A DNA stretch of 64,000 bases from Desulfobulbaceae bacterium. GTDB lineage: Bacteria > Desulfobacterota > Desulfobulbia > Desulfobulbales > SURF-16. Positions within the stretch are counted from its first letter, which is position 1; every line of letters begins with the position of its first letter. The stretch is from assembly GCA_020444175.1 (NCBI GenBank), contig JAHLLM010000016.1, positions 1 to 64,000 on the forward strand, read 5' to 3'. Below are positions 27,287 through 36,157 of the stretch, one piece after another. A model generated the notes under the pieces. That model was not told the DNA's origin. It worked only from the letters and a program-made list of their open reading frames with translations, and searched no databases. The position numbers and the translations under genes are program-made.

Positions 27287-27733
27287 ATGACTCGAGTGAA
27301 GAATTATGCACTGACTACATTACTTATTGAAGATGATATTTTTTTACAAAAAGCAATCTCAGATGTACTCAATTCTCTTGGCCATAAAGTATATGCGACC
27401 TGCAGTGGACAAAATGGGCAACACATATATCAAAAACATGCTGAAGAGATCGAATTAGTAGTTACTGGAAGCGATCTGCCCGAATTTGACAGAAAAGAAC
27501 TTTTTACTTTTCTGGATTCTATTCATTGCAGGTACGGCGTTCTTATCCTGGCTCACCAGCATGAAGAAGTGGAAATCTTTCTTTCCATGCCAAAATGCTG
27601 CGGGCTCCTGATCAAGCCTTTTTCCCTTACGGACCTGGGTTGGCATATTGCTCAAATCGTCTGGAACAAGGTGTATTATCCAGTTTGGCATAATGATTTC
27701 ACTCCTCAAATTGTTTCAAACCAACACAACTGA
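27287..27733 (+). CDS. Pseudo-receiver protein lacking the phospho-acceptor Asp
   Basis: The 148-residue protein has a receiver fold: 'TTLLIEDDIFLQKAI' with the acidic pair Asp16-Asp17, and 'GLLIKPFSLTDL' with the conserved Lys. The strand that should carry the phospho-acceptor reads 'ELVVTGSDLPEFD', placing Gly61 where Asp is expected. Asp63 is two residues off and may not substitute. It probably cannot be phosphorylated conventionally and may act as a constitutive binding partner. It is the first gene of the run leading to CheA. Confidence 0.75.
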   Translation: MTRVKNYALTTLLIEDDIFLQKAISDVLNSLGHKVYATCSGQNGQHIYQKHAEEIELVVTGSDLPEFDRKELFTFLDSIHCRYGVLILAHQHEEVEIFLSMPKCCGLLIKPFSLTDLGWHIAQIVWNKVYYPVWHNDFTPQIVSNQHN

Positions 27734-27768
27734 GCCTGAAATGAAAAAGGACAAAGAAGAGGTCCATT

Positions 27769-28227
27769 ATGAAAAGTCTCATAGTTGAAGATGATTTCGT
27801 CAGCGGCCAGATTGTCTATGATATTCTCATCTCAATCAGCAGATGCGATCTCGCCACCACTGGCAGTGAAGCGATATGTGCCTTTGATCATGCATGGGAA
27901 AAAAATGATCCATATAATCTCATCTGCCTGGACATCATGCTGCCGGATTTCAATGGCTATCAGGTTCTGGACAAAATAAGGAATCAAGAAAGTGAAAAGG
28001 GAATTTACGGACTCTATGGAGCCAAAGTTATCATGATCACCAGTCTCCATGAATCAAGACACATCATCCATGCCTTTAACAGCCAATGTGAAGGATATCT
28101 GATTAAACCGGTGCTTAAAAGCAAACTGATTCGCACCTTGATTGAACTGGAATTATTAAATTCGTCCAAAAAAACGGAGAAGGAAGACCGGAAGGAAAAC
28201 GACGCAGCATTTGATTATTATTTTTAA
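27769..28227 (+). CDS. Single-domain response regulator
   Basis: The 152-residue stand-alone receiver has Glu7-Asp8-Asp9, phospho-acceptor Asp55 ('NLICLDIMLPDFNGY'), 'VIMITSLHE' and 'GYLIKPV', all intact. The C-terminal 25 residues are charged and acidic ('KKTEKEDRKENDAAFDYYF'). AAGAGG lies just ahead of the start. It follows the pseudo-receiver by 35 bp and precedes a mini-DHp protein and CheA, so it could be the CheY-like output or a phosphate sink of that system. Confidence 0.88.
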   Translation: MKSLIVEDDFVSGQIVYDILISISRCDLATTGSEAICAFDHAWEKNDPYNLICLDIMLPDFNGYQVLDKIRNQESEKGIYGLYGAKVIMITSLHESRHIIHAFNSQCEGYLIKPVLKSKLIRTLIELELLNSSKKTEKEDRKENDAAFDYYF

Positions 28228-28241
28228 GGAGCACAGCAATA

Positions 28242-28439
28242 ATGAATTTTTCTCAAAGCGCAAAAAGCACGACTCATTCTTGTCCTTTCAGACATGATTG
28301 CAACAATCTTTTAACAGTCATTCTCGGAAATATAGCCATTGCTGAAAAGCAGGCCTCCCCAAGCAAAGAAATCACAGATCGATTAGCTGATGCCAGGGAT
28401 GCCACCTATAAAATTATCGATTTGCTCAAGGCAATTTGA
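28242..28439 (+). CDS. Mini-protein resembling an isolated kinase DHp helix hairpin
   Basis: The 65-residue protein contains 'RHDCNNLLTVILGNIAIAEKQ', very like the '[13 protein letters not shown]' phospho-acceptor helix of CckA-type histidine kinases, followed by a second amphipathic helix ('EITDRLADARDATYKIIDLLKAI'), i.e. the two-helix hairpin of a DHp domain without any ATPase domain. The acceptor His is retained at about residue 18. AAGGAG lies 11 bases before the ATG, so it seems to be translated. It sits 14 bp after a receiver gene and 117 bp before cheA. It could be a phosphotransfer or dimer-disrupting protein, or a kinase remnant with a preserved frame. Confidence 0.6.
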   Translation: MNFSQSAKSTTHSCPFRHDCNNLLTVILGNIAIAEKQASPSKEITDRLADARDATYKIIDLLKAI

Positions 28440-28556
28440 ACCATTCAGGAAAGGAAATAAGCAACATAGCGGCTGATGAGGTAATTATTTTTCCCTGAAT
28501 GAGTGCATTATAATCATTTTGGATTCATTAAAGAATCCTCATAAAGGGCTCCAGTC

Positions 28557-31500
28557 ATGACGGAAAATGAAAATTTGCTGGATGAATTTGTTGCCGAATC
28601 GAGAGAACATATCGAACTAATGGAGCGCGGACTCCTTGAACTGGAAAACAACCCGAAATCAGCGGACAGAGAAGAAATTGCTGTTATTTTCCGTTCTATT
28701 CATTCCATAAAAGGCGCTGCCGGGTTTCTCGGGCAGGTACAGATCAACCGACTTTCCCATGTTATGGAAACCCTCCTGTCCCGTATGCGTGATGGAGAAA
28801 TCAATCCTGATCAGATATATATTGATGCTCTTTTTGCAGGTGTGGATCAGCTCAGTACCATGGTCAACGATATTGAACAAAGTAATGAAGTCGATATCAG
28901 TGGCATCTATAAAAGATTGGTCGAATTGGATGCAGATGAAAAAGCCTCTCTCCATTCCCCGCAGAAATCATCCGGTCAGAGCCATTTTGTTTTACAGAAA
29001 CTTCCTGAAAACCATGCCAACCTTTTTTCTCTTACCTATGATCTTGATGCCCTTTTAAAACAGGATTCCGCTTGGCCGGTAATGCATATTCAAGAGCTGG
29101 CCTCCGCCGGTGATATCCTCGCTGCCGGCTTTTCGGAAGGTGAAAACATCCCGGATGAAAGTCATGCAAAGCCGCAATTTCATCTGCTCTACTCCACAAT
29201 TATGGAGGAGGATGTGCTCCATGAAATGCCGAACATGAACGATCTTCAGATCACTCCTTTAACCCCTTTGGATATTCTTTGCGGAGGAGAGCAGAGTGAT
29301 ACTCCGCAAAGAATATCCAAAACGGAGAAAAACGACTTGCAGGCTGACAGGGCGAGCGATGCCCCGTCGTCTCAGACGGAAAAGGAGCCAAGGGGCGCCC
29401 AAGGAAAAAATATCTCTGCGCTCTCCACCTCTTCATCAAACAACGCTCCACCGAAAGAATCATCTGATACAATCCGCATTCAGGTAAGCCTTCTTGATCG
29501 TTTAATGGCACTCGCCGGGGAACTTGTTCTTGTCCGCAATCAACACATAATGGCAGTTGACAGCAATGATGCCCAGATACGGGGAATCAGCCAGCGTCTC
29601 GACATTGTCACCTCGGAACTGCAGGAGGCCATTATGCGCACTCGAATGCAGCCCATTGGCAATGTCTTTGGCAAACTGCCTAGAATGGTACGGGATTTAA
29701 GTCACAAACTGGACAAAGAAATTGATATCAAAATCAGTGGCAATGAAGTCGAAGTAGACAAAACCATCCTTGAAGCCCTTTCCGATCCTTTAACCCACCT
29801 CATTCGCAATTGCTGCGATCATGGTATTGAAATGCCGCAGAAAAGAAGAGAGTGTGGCAAAACAGGCAAAGGCTCTATTCATACCAAGGCATACCATGAA
29901 GCCGGCAAAATAAATATCGTCATCCAGGACGATGGCCAGGGTATTGATCTTGAAGCGGTAAAAAACAAAGCCCTGACAAGTGAACTAAGAAGCGAAGAAG
30001 AGCTGGAGCACATGAGCGATAAGGAGCTGCTGTCCCTGGTTTTGCTGCCCGGATTCTCAACTACTCAAAAGGTAAGTGATGTCTCCGGTCGAGGAGTGGG
30101 AATGGATGTGGTCAAAACCGGACTGGAACAATTTGGCGGCATCCTGGAACTCGATTCCTTCCCCGGCATCGGCACCACTGTAAAACTGCAACTCCCGCTG
30201 ACCCTGGCAATAATCCCATGTCTGGTTGTCATTGTTGACAACCATCGATATGCCATTCCGCAAGTGAATCTGAAAGAACTTGTTTGTCTTTATGATGATG
30301 ATGTACGCAACAAGGTGGAATGCGCCGGCAACCAGGAACTTTACCGATTGCGGGACAAACTTCTTCCCCTGGTTCGGTTCAAGGAAGTGCTGCAACGACA
30401 GAAGCCTTTTACTGAAAACACCCGCACTGAAATCACCGACAAGTACTGTAAACTTCAAACTGATGATGGGCAGCACTCTTGTCTCAATTTTGCCGTGGTT
30501 AAATCAGGCAACAGCGCCTTTGGTCTTATAGTTGACCAGGTCCTGGGCACAGAAGAAATTGTTGTAAAACCCATGCACCAGACGGTTAAACATCTCTCTA
30601 TTTACAGTGGGGCTACAGTAATGGGGGATGGCCAGGTGGCTTTGATTCTTGATATTGAGGGCATAGCAAACCATGCAGGCATGGAAATATCGGCGGAACA
30701 ACAGGAAGATTCACTTGAGAGACAGATACAGGAAAATATCACTGATGAAAATGAGCAGGTGCTGCTTTTTAAATATGGCTCTCAGGAACGATTTGCCGTA
30801 TCGCTGCCTTTGATAAAACGCATAGAACATCTCCCGTCTTCACGTATTGAAAAGGTGGGGGATAAAGAATTCGCCACCATCGACAATGTCTCAACACGAA
30901 TTCTCAGGCTTGACCAGCTCCTTACTGTTTCACCGGGGCAACTGCAGGACAATATTTTTCTGCTGCTGCCAAAGTATGTCCGCCGCCCATTTGGAATAGT
31001 CATTAATGAGCTCCTTGACATTGAACAGACTCCGCTGGCCATGAATGGAGATGGCTACAATGAGGATGGCCTGCTCGGTTCAGCCATAACAGACGACCAC
31101 CTTACTCTTTTTCTCGATGTGTATCGCCTTATTGAAAAGGCAGAGCCGGACTGGTTTGAAGAACGACGCCGGGCTACTCCTCCCCCGGAAGAGCAGAAAA
31201 GCATCCTCCTGGTGGAAGATATGCCCTTTTTTCGCAAAATGATCAAAGGCTACCTTGAGGCGGACAATTACAAGGTACTGACAGCTGAACACGGTCTGGC
31301 CGGCCTGGAAATTTTAAGTAAAAATCATATTGACCTGATCGTTTCCGATCTTGAAATGCCGGAAATGGACGGCTGGACATTTATCAGTAAAGCGCGAAGC
31401 AACGGTTATGGATGCGACCTGCCGGCCCTCGCCCTTTCCTCCCTGACCTCTACACATGATCGCACCCGGGCTATGGCCGCCGGTTTCAACGAATACGAAG

Positions 31501-31577
31501 TTAAGATCAATCGAGAAGATTTACTGACAGTTGCCGCCAGACTCCTGCAGAACGACATAAGCAAATCCGTGAATTAA
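28557..31577 (+). CDS. cheA: CheA-type chemosensory histidine kinase with receiver
   Basis: The 1006-residue kinase has an N-terminal HPt domain (His49 in 'IHSIKGAAGFLG'), a long variable linker (about 110-300), the dimerisation domain ('LLDRLMALAGELVLVRNQ'), HATPase ('HLIRNCCDHGIEMP', 'QDDGQGID', 'GRGVGMDVV'), a CheW-like domain (about 550-700), a second CheW-like segment (about 735-865) and a C-terminal receiver (Asp931 in 'IVSDLEMPEMDG'). It should phosphorylate its own receiver and separate ones in response to chemoreceptors held by CheW. Neighbours include an HD-GYP protein, CheW and a chemoreceptor, but no CheR, CheB or CheD. This fits an alternative-function pathway more than flagellar chemotaxis. 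Confidence 0.93.
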   Translation: MTENENLLDEFVAESREHIELMERGLLELENNPKSADREEIAVIFRSIHSIKGAAGFLGQVQINRLSHVMETLLSRMRDGEINPDQIYIDALFAGVDQLSTMVNDIEQSNEVDISGIYKRLVELDADEKASLHSPQKSSGQSHFVLQKLPENHANLFSLTYDLDALLKQDSAWPVMHIQELASAGDILAAGFSEGENIPDESHAKPQFHLLYSTIMEEDVLHEMPNMNDLQITPLTPLDILCGGEQSDTPQRISKTEKNDLQADRASDAPSSQTEKEPRGAQGKNISALSTSSSNNAPPKESSDTIRIQVSLLDRLMALAGELVLVRNQHIMAVDSNDAQIRGISQRLDIVTSELQEAIMRTRMQPIGNVFGKLPRMVRDLSHKLDKEIDIKISGNEVEVDKTILEALSDPLTHLIRNCCDHGIEMPQKRRECGKTGKGSIHTKAYHEAGKINIVIQDDGQGIDLEAVKNKALTSELRSEEELEHMSDKELLSLVLLPGFSTTQKVSDVSGRGVGMDVVKTGLEQFGGILELDSFPGIGTTVKLQLPLTLAIIPCLVVIVDNHRYAIPQVNLKELVCLYDDDVRNKVECAGNQELYRLRDKLLPLVRFKEVLQRQKPFTENTRTEITDKYCKLQTDDGQHSCLNFAVVKSGNSAFGLIVDQVLGTEEIVVKPMHQTVKHLSIYSGATVMGDGQVALILDIEGIANHAGMEISAEQQEDSLERQIQENITDENEQVLLFKYGSQERFAVSLPLIKRIEHLPSSRIEKVGDKEFATIDNVSTRILRLDQLLTVSPGQLQDNIFLLLPKYVRRPFGIVINELLDIEQTPLAMNGDGYNEDGLLGSAITDDHLTLFLDVYRLIEKAEPDWFEERRRATPPPEEQKSILLVEDMPFFRKMIKGYLEADNYKVLTAEHGLAGLEILSKNHIDLIVSDLEMPEMDGWTFISKARSNGYGCDLPALALSSLTSTHDRTRAMAAGFNEYEVKINREDLLTVAARLLQNDISKSVN

Positions 31578-31604
31578 ACAACTTAGGGATTGAGGAAATA
31601 TATC

Positions 31605-32981
31605 ATGGCACCCTATCAAATTCTACTCATGAAGGGACGTTCTTTGACAGGAAACCTTGTCAAAGGGCTCTTATCCTCACTCAAGATAGAATTAACCATG
31701 ACGCAGGGCCTTCACAATAATCTCGAACAAATCTTGATGAGGAAGAAACCGGATCTCGTCATTGTTGACAGTCATAACATTCGACATGATCTTGAGAAAC
31801 TGAACAAATGCCTTGGGATGCGAAGCTGCAACCACAAATCGACTCCCTTTATATTTGTTGGCTCAGACATATCAGAAAGAGACAGAAGCTTCTTATTTGA
31901 TATGGGAGCTTCAGCATATATTTTAAATGACGAGGTCAATAAACGCTTAAAAAAAGTGGTGCATCAAACATTGAATCACGCGTCTTTTTGCCGGGAGAGA
32001 TTAATCCTCGTAACAGACAATTCAGCTTTGGTTCGTAAATTTATCCGCCAAGGCCTGGAAAAGCATTATTTCCAGGTTGTAACTGCGGAAAACGGCAGGC
32101 AGGCTCTGTCCATGCTGGCCGACATCGAACCGGATCTCATACTGAGCGCCATTGAAATGCCGGTTATGGATGGTTTTACCTTTTGCGAGGCTCTTCAGGC
32201 CGATTCTACATGGTGCCAAATACCGTTTGTGGTCATGAGCGCCCGCGAAAAACGGGCTGATTTCCGTCGCATGATCAACCTGGGAGCAACGTCTTATATT
32301 GTCAAACCATTTTCCATAGAGGAACTCTCCTGTCTCATTGAAAACATCCTTTGCAATCAATTCCACCGGCTGCAGCAGGAAAAAAAACATCTGCGATCAG
32401 AAAAGAAAACCCTGCTGGCAACGATTACCAGTCTGGTTTCCGCCCTGGAGGCCAGGGACTCCTATACCCGAGGCCACTCATTGTCGGTGGCCAAACTGTC
32501 TGCGGATATGCTGAAAATAGCCGGTGGCAGTCAAAAAGATATCAGACGCATATACATGGCAGGCACTCTGCACGATATTGGAAAAATAGGCATCCGTGAC
32601 CACCTTTTGCTTAAACCGGGGAAGCTGACCAAAAATGAATTCGATATTGTCATGAAACATCCCGGTATTGGCGCCCACATTTTGTCGCCCATTCAAAGTC
32701 TATCCGATCTCATCCCCTTGGTCGAACAGCACCATGAGCGATTCGACGGCAAGGGCTATCCCAAGGGAATCCGTAAAGATGCTATCCATCCCTGGGCCAG
32801 ACTCACCTCCGTGGCCGACACCTATGACGCACTGACAAGTAACCGCCCTTATCGACCGGCATTGCAAAAGGAAAAAGCACTGCAGATTATTGATGATGAA
32901 CGCGGCAGGCAACTCTGTCCTGATTCCGTTGAACTCTTTTTCAGCTGGCTCAACAAAGTAAGCTACAAGGAGGAATTATGA
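31605..32981 (+). CDS. Two-receiver HD-GYP protein, putative c-di-GMP phosphodiesterase
   Basis: The 458-residue protein should hydrolyse cyclic di-GMP. It has a degenerate receiver-like domain (about 1-125), a second receiver (about 130-250) and an HD-GYP domain (about 270-455) with 'HDIGKIGI', 'HHERFDGKGYPKG' and 'DTYDALTS', all intact. In the second receiver the acceptor strand reads 'DLILSAIEMPVMDG', with Ala182 where Asp should be, while 'YIVKPF' keeps the Lys. Signalling through it is therefore probably not by normal phosphorylation. AGGAAA before ATG 31605 favours this start over TTG 31590. It overlaps cheW by 4 bases. Confidence 0.9.
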   Translation: MAPYQILLMKGRSLTGNLVKGLLSSLKIELTMTQGLHNNLEQILMRKKPDLVIVDSHNIRHDLEKLNKCLGMRSCNHKSTPFIFVGSDISERDRSFLFDMGASAYILNDEVNKRLKKVVHQTLNHASFCRERLILVTDNSALVRKFIRQGLEKHYFQVVTAENGRQALSMLADIEPDLILSAIEMPVMDGFTFCEALQADSTWCQIPFVVMSAREKRADFRRMINLGATSYIVKPFSIEELSCLIENILCNQFHRLQQEKKHLRSEKKTLLATITSLVSALEARDSYTRGHSLSVAKLSADMLKIAGGSQKDIRRIYMAGTLHDIGKIGIRDHLLLKPGKLTKNEFDIVMKHPGIGAHILSPIQSLSDLIPLVEQHHERFDGKGYPKGIRKDAIHPWARLTSVADTYDALTSNRPYRPALQKEKALQIIDDERGRQLCPDSVELFFSWLNKVSYKEEL

Positions 32982-33469
32982 GAAGCGAACGAGACGGCAA
33001 TCCCGGGCAATCTGCCTGTCGGTATCAGTTCAGCACTTTTTATCTTGCAGGGCGCCTTTTCGGGGTCAATATTCTCGATGTCAAGGAGATTACCCCGCAA
33101 ACCACAGTCACCCCTATTTTTCATGCCAGGCCCGAGGTAAAAGGCTATGTCAACATCCGCGGTCAGGTTCATCTTGTCCTGAACCTGCGACTTTTGCTTG
33201 GACTTGATGAACGTGAAGTTGACCCGCAAAGCAGGATCATTCTTTTCAAAGCCGAGGTCGGGGAAGATTTTGGTGTACTCGTAGACCAGGTCAGTGATGT
33301 CCTTGCTGTTGAAGAAGACATGATTGACGAAAGACGCCAGGAACTTCAGGAAATGAGTGAGCAATCGGAACGCAGGATCGCCCATCTTGGCAAAGGAGTC
33401 TGTAAGCTTGATACCGATTTGATGGTTATTTTGGAGAGTCGAAGATTTTTAAAAGCTGTCAAAGTCTGA
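32978..33469 (+). CDS. cheW: CheW chemosensory coupling protein
   Basis: The 163-residue protein has one CheW domain: 'FSTFYLAGRLFGVNILDVKEI', 'PEVKGYVNIRGQVHLVLNLRLLLGL' and 'FGVLVDQVSDVLAVEEDMI'. It bridges chemoreceptors to CheA. Its ATG overlaps the stop of the HD-GYP gene (ATGA), so the enzyme and adaptor are co-translated. The chemoreceptor gene follows after a 113-bp-family repeat. Confidence 0.93.
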   Translation: MRSERDGNPGQSACRYQFSTFYLAGRLFGVNILDVKEITPQTTVTPIFHARPEVKGYVNIRGQVHLVLNLRLLLGLDEREVDPQSRIILFKAEVGEDFGVLVDQVSDVLAVEEDMIDERRQELQEMSEQSERRIAHLGKGVCKLDTDLMVILESRRFLKAVKV

Positions 33470-33590
33470 CGAACTCTCAAAAAGTCCGGAAACTGACCAT
33501 CCGCCAAGGCAATATCAACAAGTTACACACGTTCCGGCGGCGGTTGAGTGGATTTTTACGAAACCGCCGGAGTTTGACGTTTTCATAATA
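33467..33590 (-). repeat. 113-bp repeat family, inverted copy between cheW and receptor gene
   Basis: Reverse complement matches the unit at 9482-9594 over most of its length (GGTTTCGTAAAAA, CTCAACCGCCGCCG, GTAACTTGTTGATATT, GGCGGATGGTCAG) with scattered changes. It begins within the cheW stop region and ends just before the receptor ribosome site. It may attenuate or separate the two genes. Confidence 0.7.
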
Positions 33591-33604
33591 AAGGAGAAAG
33601 TGTC

Positions 33605-35851
33605 ATGAAATGGAAGAATATGAAAGTCTACCAGAAATTATCAGTGGGATTTGGTTCTGTCATCCTGTTACTTCTCTTTTTAAGCGGAGACAGTATTTTT
33701 ACTTTCAACAAACTTCAGAAACTTAATGATGAAGTAGTGGAGCATAACAAAGAGGCTGCCTTTATGCTTGAAAAAGAGATCGACCACTTGAAGTGGATGG
33801 CGGCAGTCAATGAGCTTTTCGGAAATGATCAGCTAACTTCACTCAATGTGCAGACAGATGATCATAAATGCGGCCTCGGTGCCTGGATATACAGCGATGA
33901 AACCAAGAAGATGGCGGCAGAGGATCCTGATTTTGCAGCTCAGTTAGAAGCAATAAAGGAACCGCATAAAAATCTCCACGAATCAGCCATACAGATCAAA
34001 CAAAATTATACCGCCTTTGATCTCAGTCTCCAGAATCTTATAGCTGCACGATGGATAGATCATCTGAACTGGATCAAAAACCTGCAGAACTCCCTGCAGA
34101 CAAAGTCTTCTTTTTCAGGCGGACTGGATCCCCATCAGTGTGCTTTCGGGCAATGGTTTTACGCATACCAGGGAAATAATCCGACCTTCATCGCTCTCTT
34201 GGGGGAGTGGGAGAAACCCCATAATCGCCTGCATAAATCAGGGGAAGCGATTGTCAAGCTCATGGAACAAGGAAACATCGCCGGAGCCCGGGAAATGTAC
34301 AAGAATGAAACTCTGGTTGCCCTTGCCGACCTTGAGACAAGATACACCAAAACCCTGGACTGGATTGATGCACAGGCCAATGGCCAGAAAAAAGCCAGAG
34401 CAATTTTCGCCTCGATCAGCCAGCCGGCTGCCAATGAAACCCAGCAGCACCTTACACGCTTAAAAGAATATTTCGACAAGGAAGTGGCCCTTTTTACCGA
34501 GCACTCCAAAGCATCGAATGAGAGCAGCAGTCAAATGATCTTGCTCGTGAGTTGTTTTGCTTTGCTGACAGGAGTTTTTGTCGCCTGGATTATCACCCGT
34601 TCCATTACCATTCCAATTAGAAAAACCATGGAATGCGGGCTGTTGATGGCTCAAGGTAATTTCAGCCGGAAAATTGCTGTCAATCAAACAGACGAGTTAG
34701 GACAGATGGGCCAGGCCCTGAATCAAATGATCGAAAATGTGCAGGATAAGATTACGGTTGCTGAAAGGGTTGCAAATGGCGATCTGACCGCAGAGGCGAA
34801 TATAGCTTCGGATGAGGACCAGTTAGGGATTGCTTTCCAAAAAATGGTAACAGATCTCACACGAACGGTGGGCGAAATCCAACACAGCGCCGGCAATTTG
34901 GCCGGTTCTTCCCAGGAGATGTCCGCTGTGGCCAGTCAGCTGGGCAGCAGTGCAGAGGAAATGTCGAGCCAGGCTAATAATGTTGCCGGAGCCAGTGAAC
35001 AGATGACCCAGAACATGACGACCATGGCATCATCAACTGAGGAAATGAGTTCTAATATTACTATTATGGCGTCAAGAGCAGAAGAAATTTCGCAAAGCAT
35101 GGAAACAGTTGCAGCCGCTGTCGAAGAAATGAATGCCTCTATTCAAGAAATATCATCCAGAGCCCGGGAGGGAGTTCAGGTTTCCAACCAGGCTGAAGAG
35201 ATGTCCGTGTCCGCCACAACGACGATGCGTTCTCTTGGGGAATCTGCCACGGAGATCGGGCAGGTCACAGAGGTTATTAAAAGGATTGCCGAACAGACCA
35301 ATTTGCTTGCTCTGAATGCTACCATTGAAGCTGCTTCCGCAGGTGAAGCAGGAAAAGGGTTTGCCGTCGTTGCCAATGAAATTAAGGAACTTGCCAACCA
35401 GTCCGCTCAGGCAGCTGAGGATATCGCTAACCGCATTGGCGGCGTACAGGGGAATACGGAAAATGCAGTGGAGGTGATCAGTAAGGTAGCTGAAATCATA
35501 GCACAGTTGAAACAGGCGACAACTACCATTAACCTGGCTGTTGATGAGCAGGGACGCACTGTGAGAGAAATCGCCGAAAATATTAATGAGGTGAATATAG
35601 GAACCAGGGATATTGCTTCTTCTGTTTCCGAGATGGCGACAGGGGCGGCAGATGTCTCCAAAAACACCGGTGAAACGTCAATGGCTGTGGAAGACGTATC
35701 TGTCAATATCCATCAAGTAAGTCAGGCCGCTCAGGAAACCAGCAATGGAGCCCAACAGATCAGCAGCGCATCGGAAGAATTGACCGCTATTGCGGATGCG
35801 CTGAATGAACTTGTCTCCACTTTTAAGGTGCGTATTTTTAAAGAGGCATAG
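33605..35851 (+). CDS. Chemoreceptor with two periplasmic CZB zinc-binding domains
   Basis: The 748-residue methyl-accepting chemotaxis protein has membrane helix 1 (about 13-30), a periplasmic region with two tandem CZB-type modules, helix 2 (about 310-333), HAMP and a HAMP-like linker (to about 430), and the signalling hairpin (about 440-745, tip 'AGKGFAVVANEIKELANQSA'). CZB module 1 has 'DHLKW', 'DHKCGLGAW' and 'EPHKNLH'; module 2 has 'DHLNW', 'PHQCAFGQW' and 'KPHNRLH', so the His/Cys zinc ligands are present in both. There is no C-terminal CheR-binding pentapeptide. AAAGGAG precedes the start. It should sense zinc or a zinc-modulated oxidant signal and drive the adjacent CheA. Confidence 0.9.
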   Translation: MKWKNMKVYQKLSVGFGSVILLLLFLSGDSIFTFNKLQKLNDEVVEHNKEAAFMLEKEIDHLKWMAAVNELFGNDQLTSLNVQTDDHKCGLGAWIYSDETKKMAAEDPDFAAQLEAIKEPHKNLHESAIQIKQNYTAFDLSLQNLIAARWIDHLNWIKNLQNSLQTKSSFSGGLDPHQCAFGQWFYAYQGNNPTFIALLGEWEKPHNRLHKSGEAIVKLMEQGNIAGAREMYKNETLVALADLETRYTKTLDWIDAQANGQKKARAIFASISQPAANETQQHLTRLKEYFDKEVALFTEHSKASNESSSQMILLVSCFALLTGVFVAWIITRSITIPIRKTMECGLLMAQGNFSRKIAVNQTDELGQMGQALNQMIENVQDKITVAERVANGDLTAEANIASDEDQLGIAFQKMVTDLTRTVGEIQHSAGNLAGSSQEMSAVASQLGSSAEEMSSQANNVAGASEQMTQNMTTMASSTEEMSSNITIMASRAEEISQSMETVAAAVEEMNASIQEISSRAREGVQVSNQAEEMSVSATTTMRSLGESATEIGQVTEVIKRIAEQTNLLALNATIEAASAGEAGKGFAVVANEIKELANQSAQAAEDIANRIGGVQGNTENAVEVISKVAEIIAQLKQATTTINLAVDEQGRTVREIAENINEVNIGTRDIASSVSEMATGAADVSKNTGETSMAVEDVSVNIHQVSQAAQETSNGAQQISSASEELTAIADALNELVSTFKVRIFKEA

Positions 35852-36157
35852 TTACGGCACGGACAGGGAGTTGAACAATGGAGCGAACGAAATCGCCGGC
35901 GTCATCTTCATCCCCTGCCCTGACTCTTTCCTGGTCAAATCAAAAAAAAGTATCCGCCGGGGATAACGATGCTTTCCGTTCACCTCTTCCACGACCTCTT
36001 TCTTCTGGAGAAATATAGCCAAGCATCTGTTACTGAACATTCGAGCCGAATCCGTTTACATATTTTTACGTCGCATGAACACTATATTGCACGAAATATA
36101 CAACGACTTCTTATCATTGCACATAGCTGTTTTTCACGACCATACGAGGAGTGACAT
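35852..36157. other. Intergenic region after the chemoreceptor gene
   Basis: This 306-bp stretch has no convincing gene. GAGGAG lies just before the next start. A short GCAGGGG/CCCCTGC-like pair near 35862-35920 is too weak to call a terminator. Confidence 0.5.
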
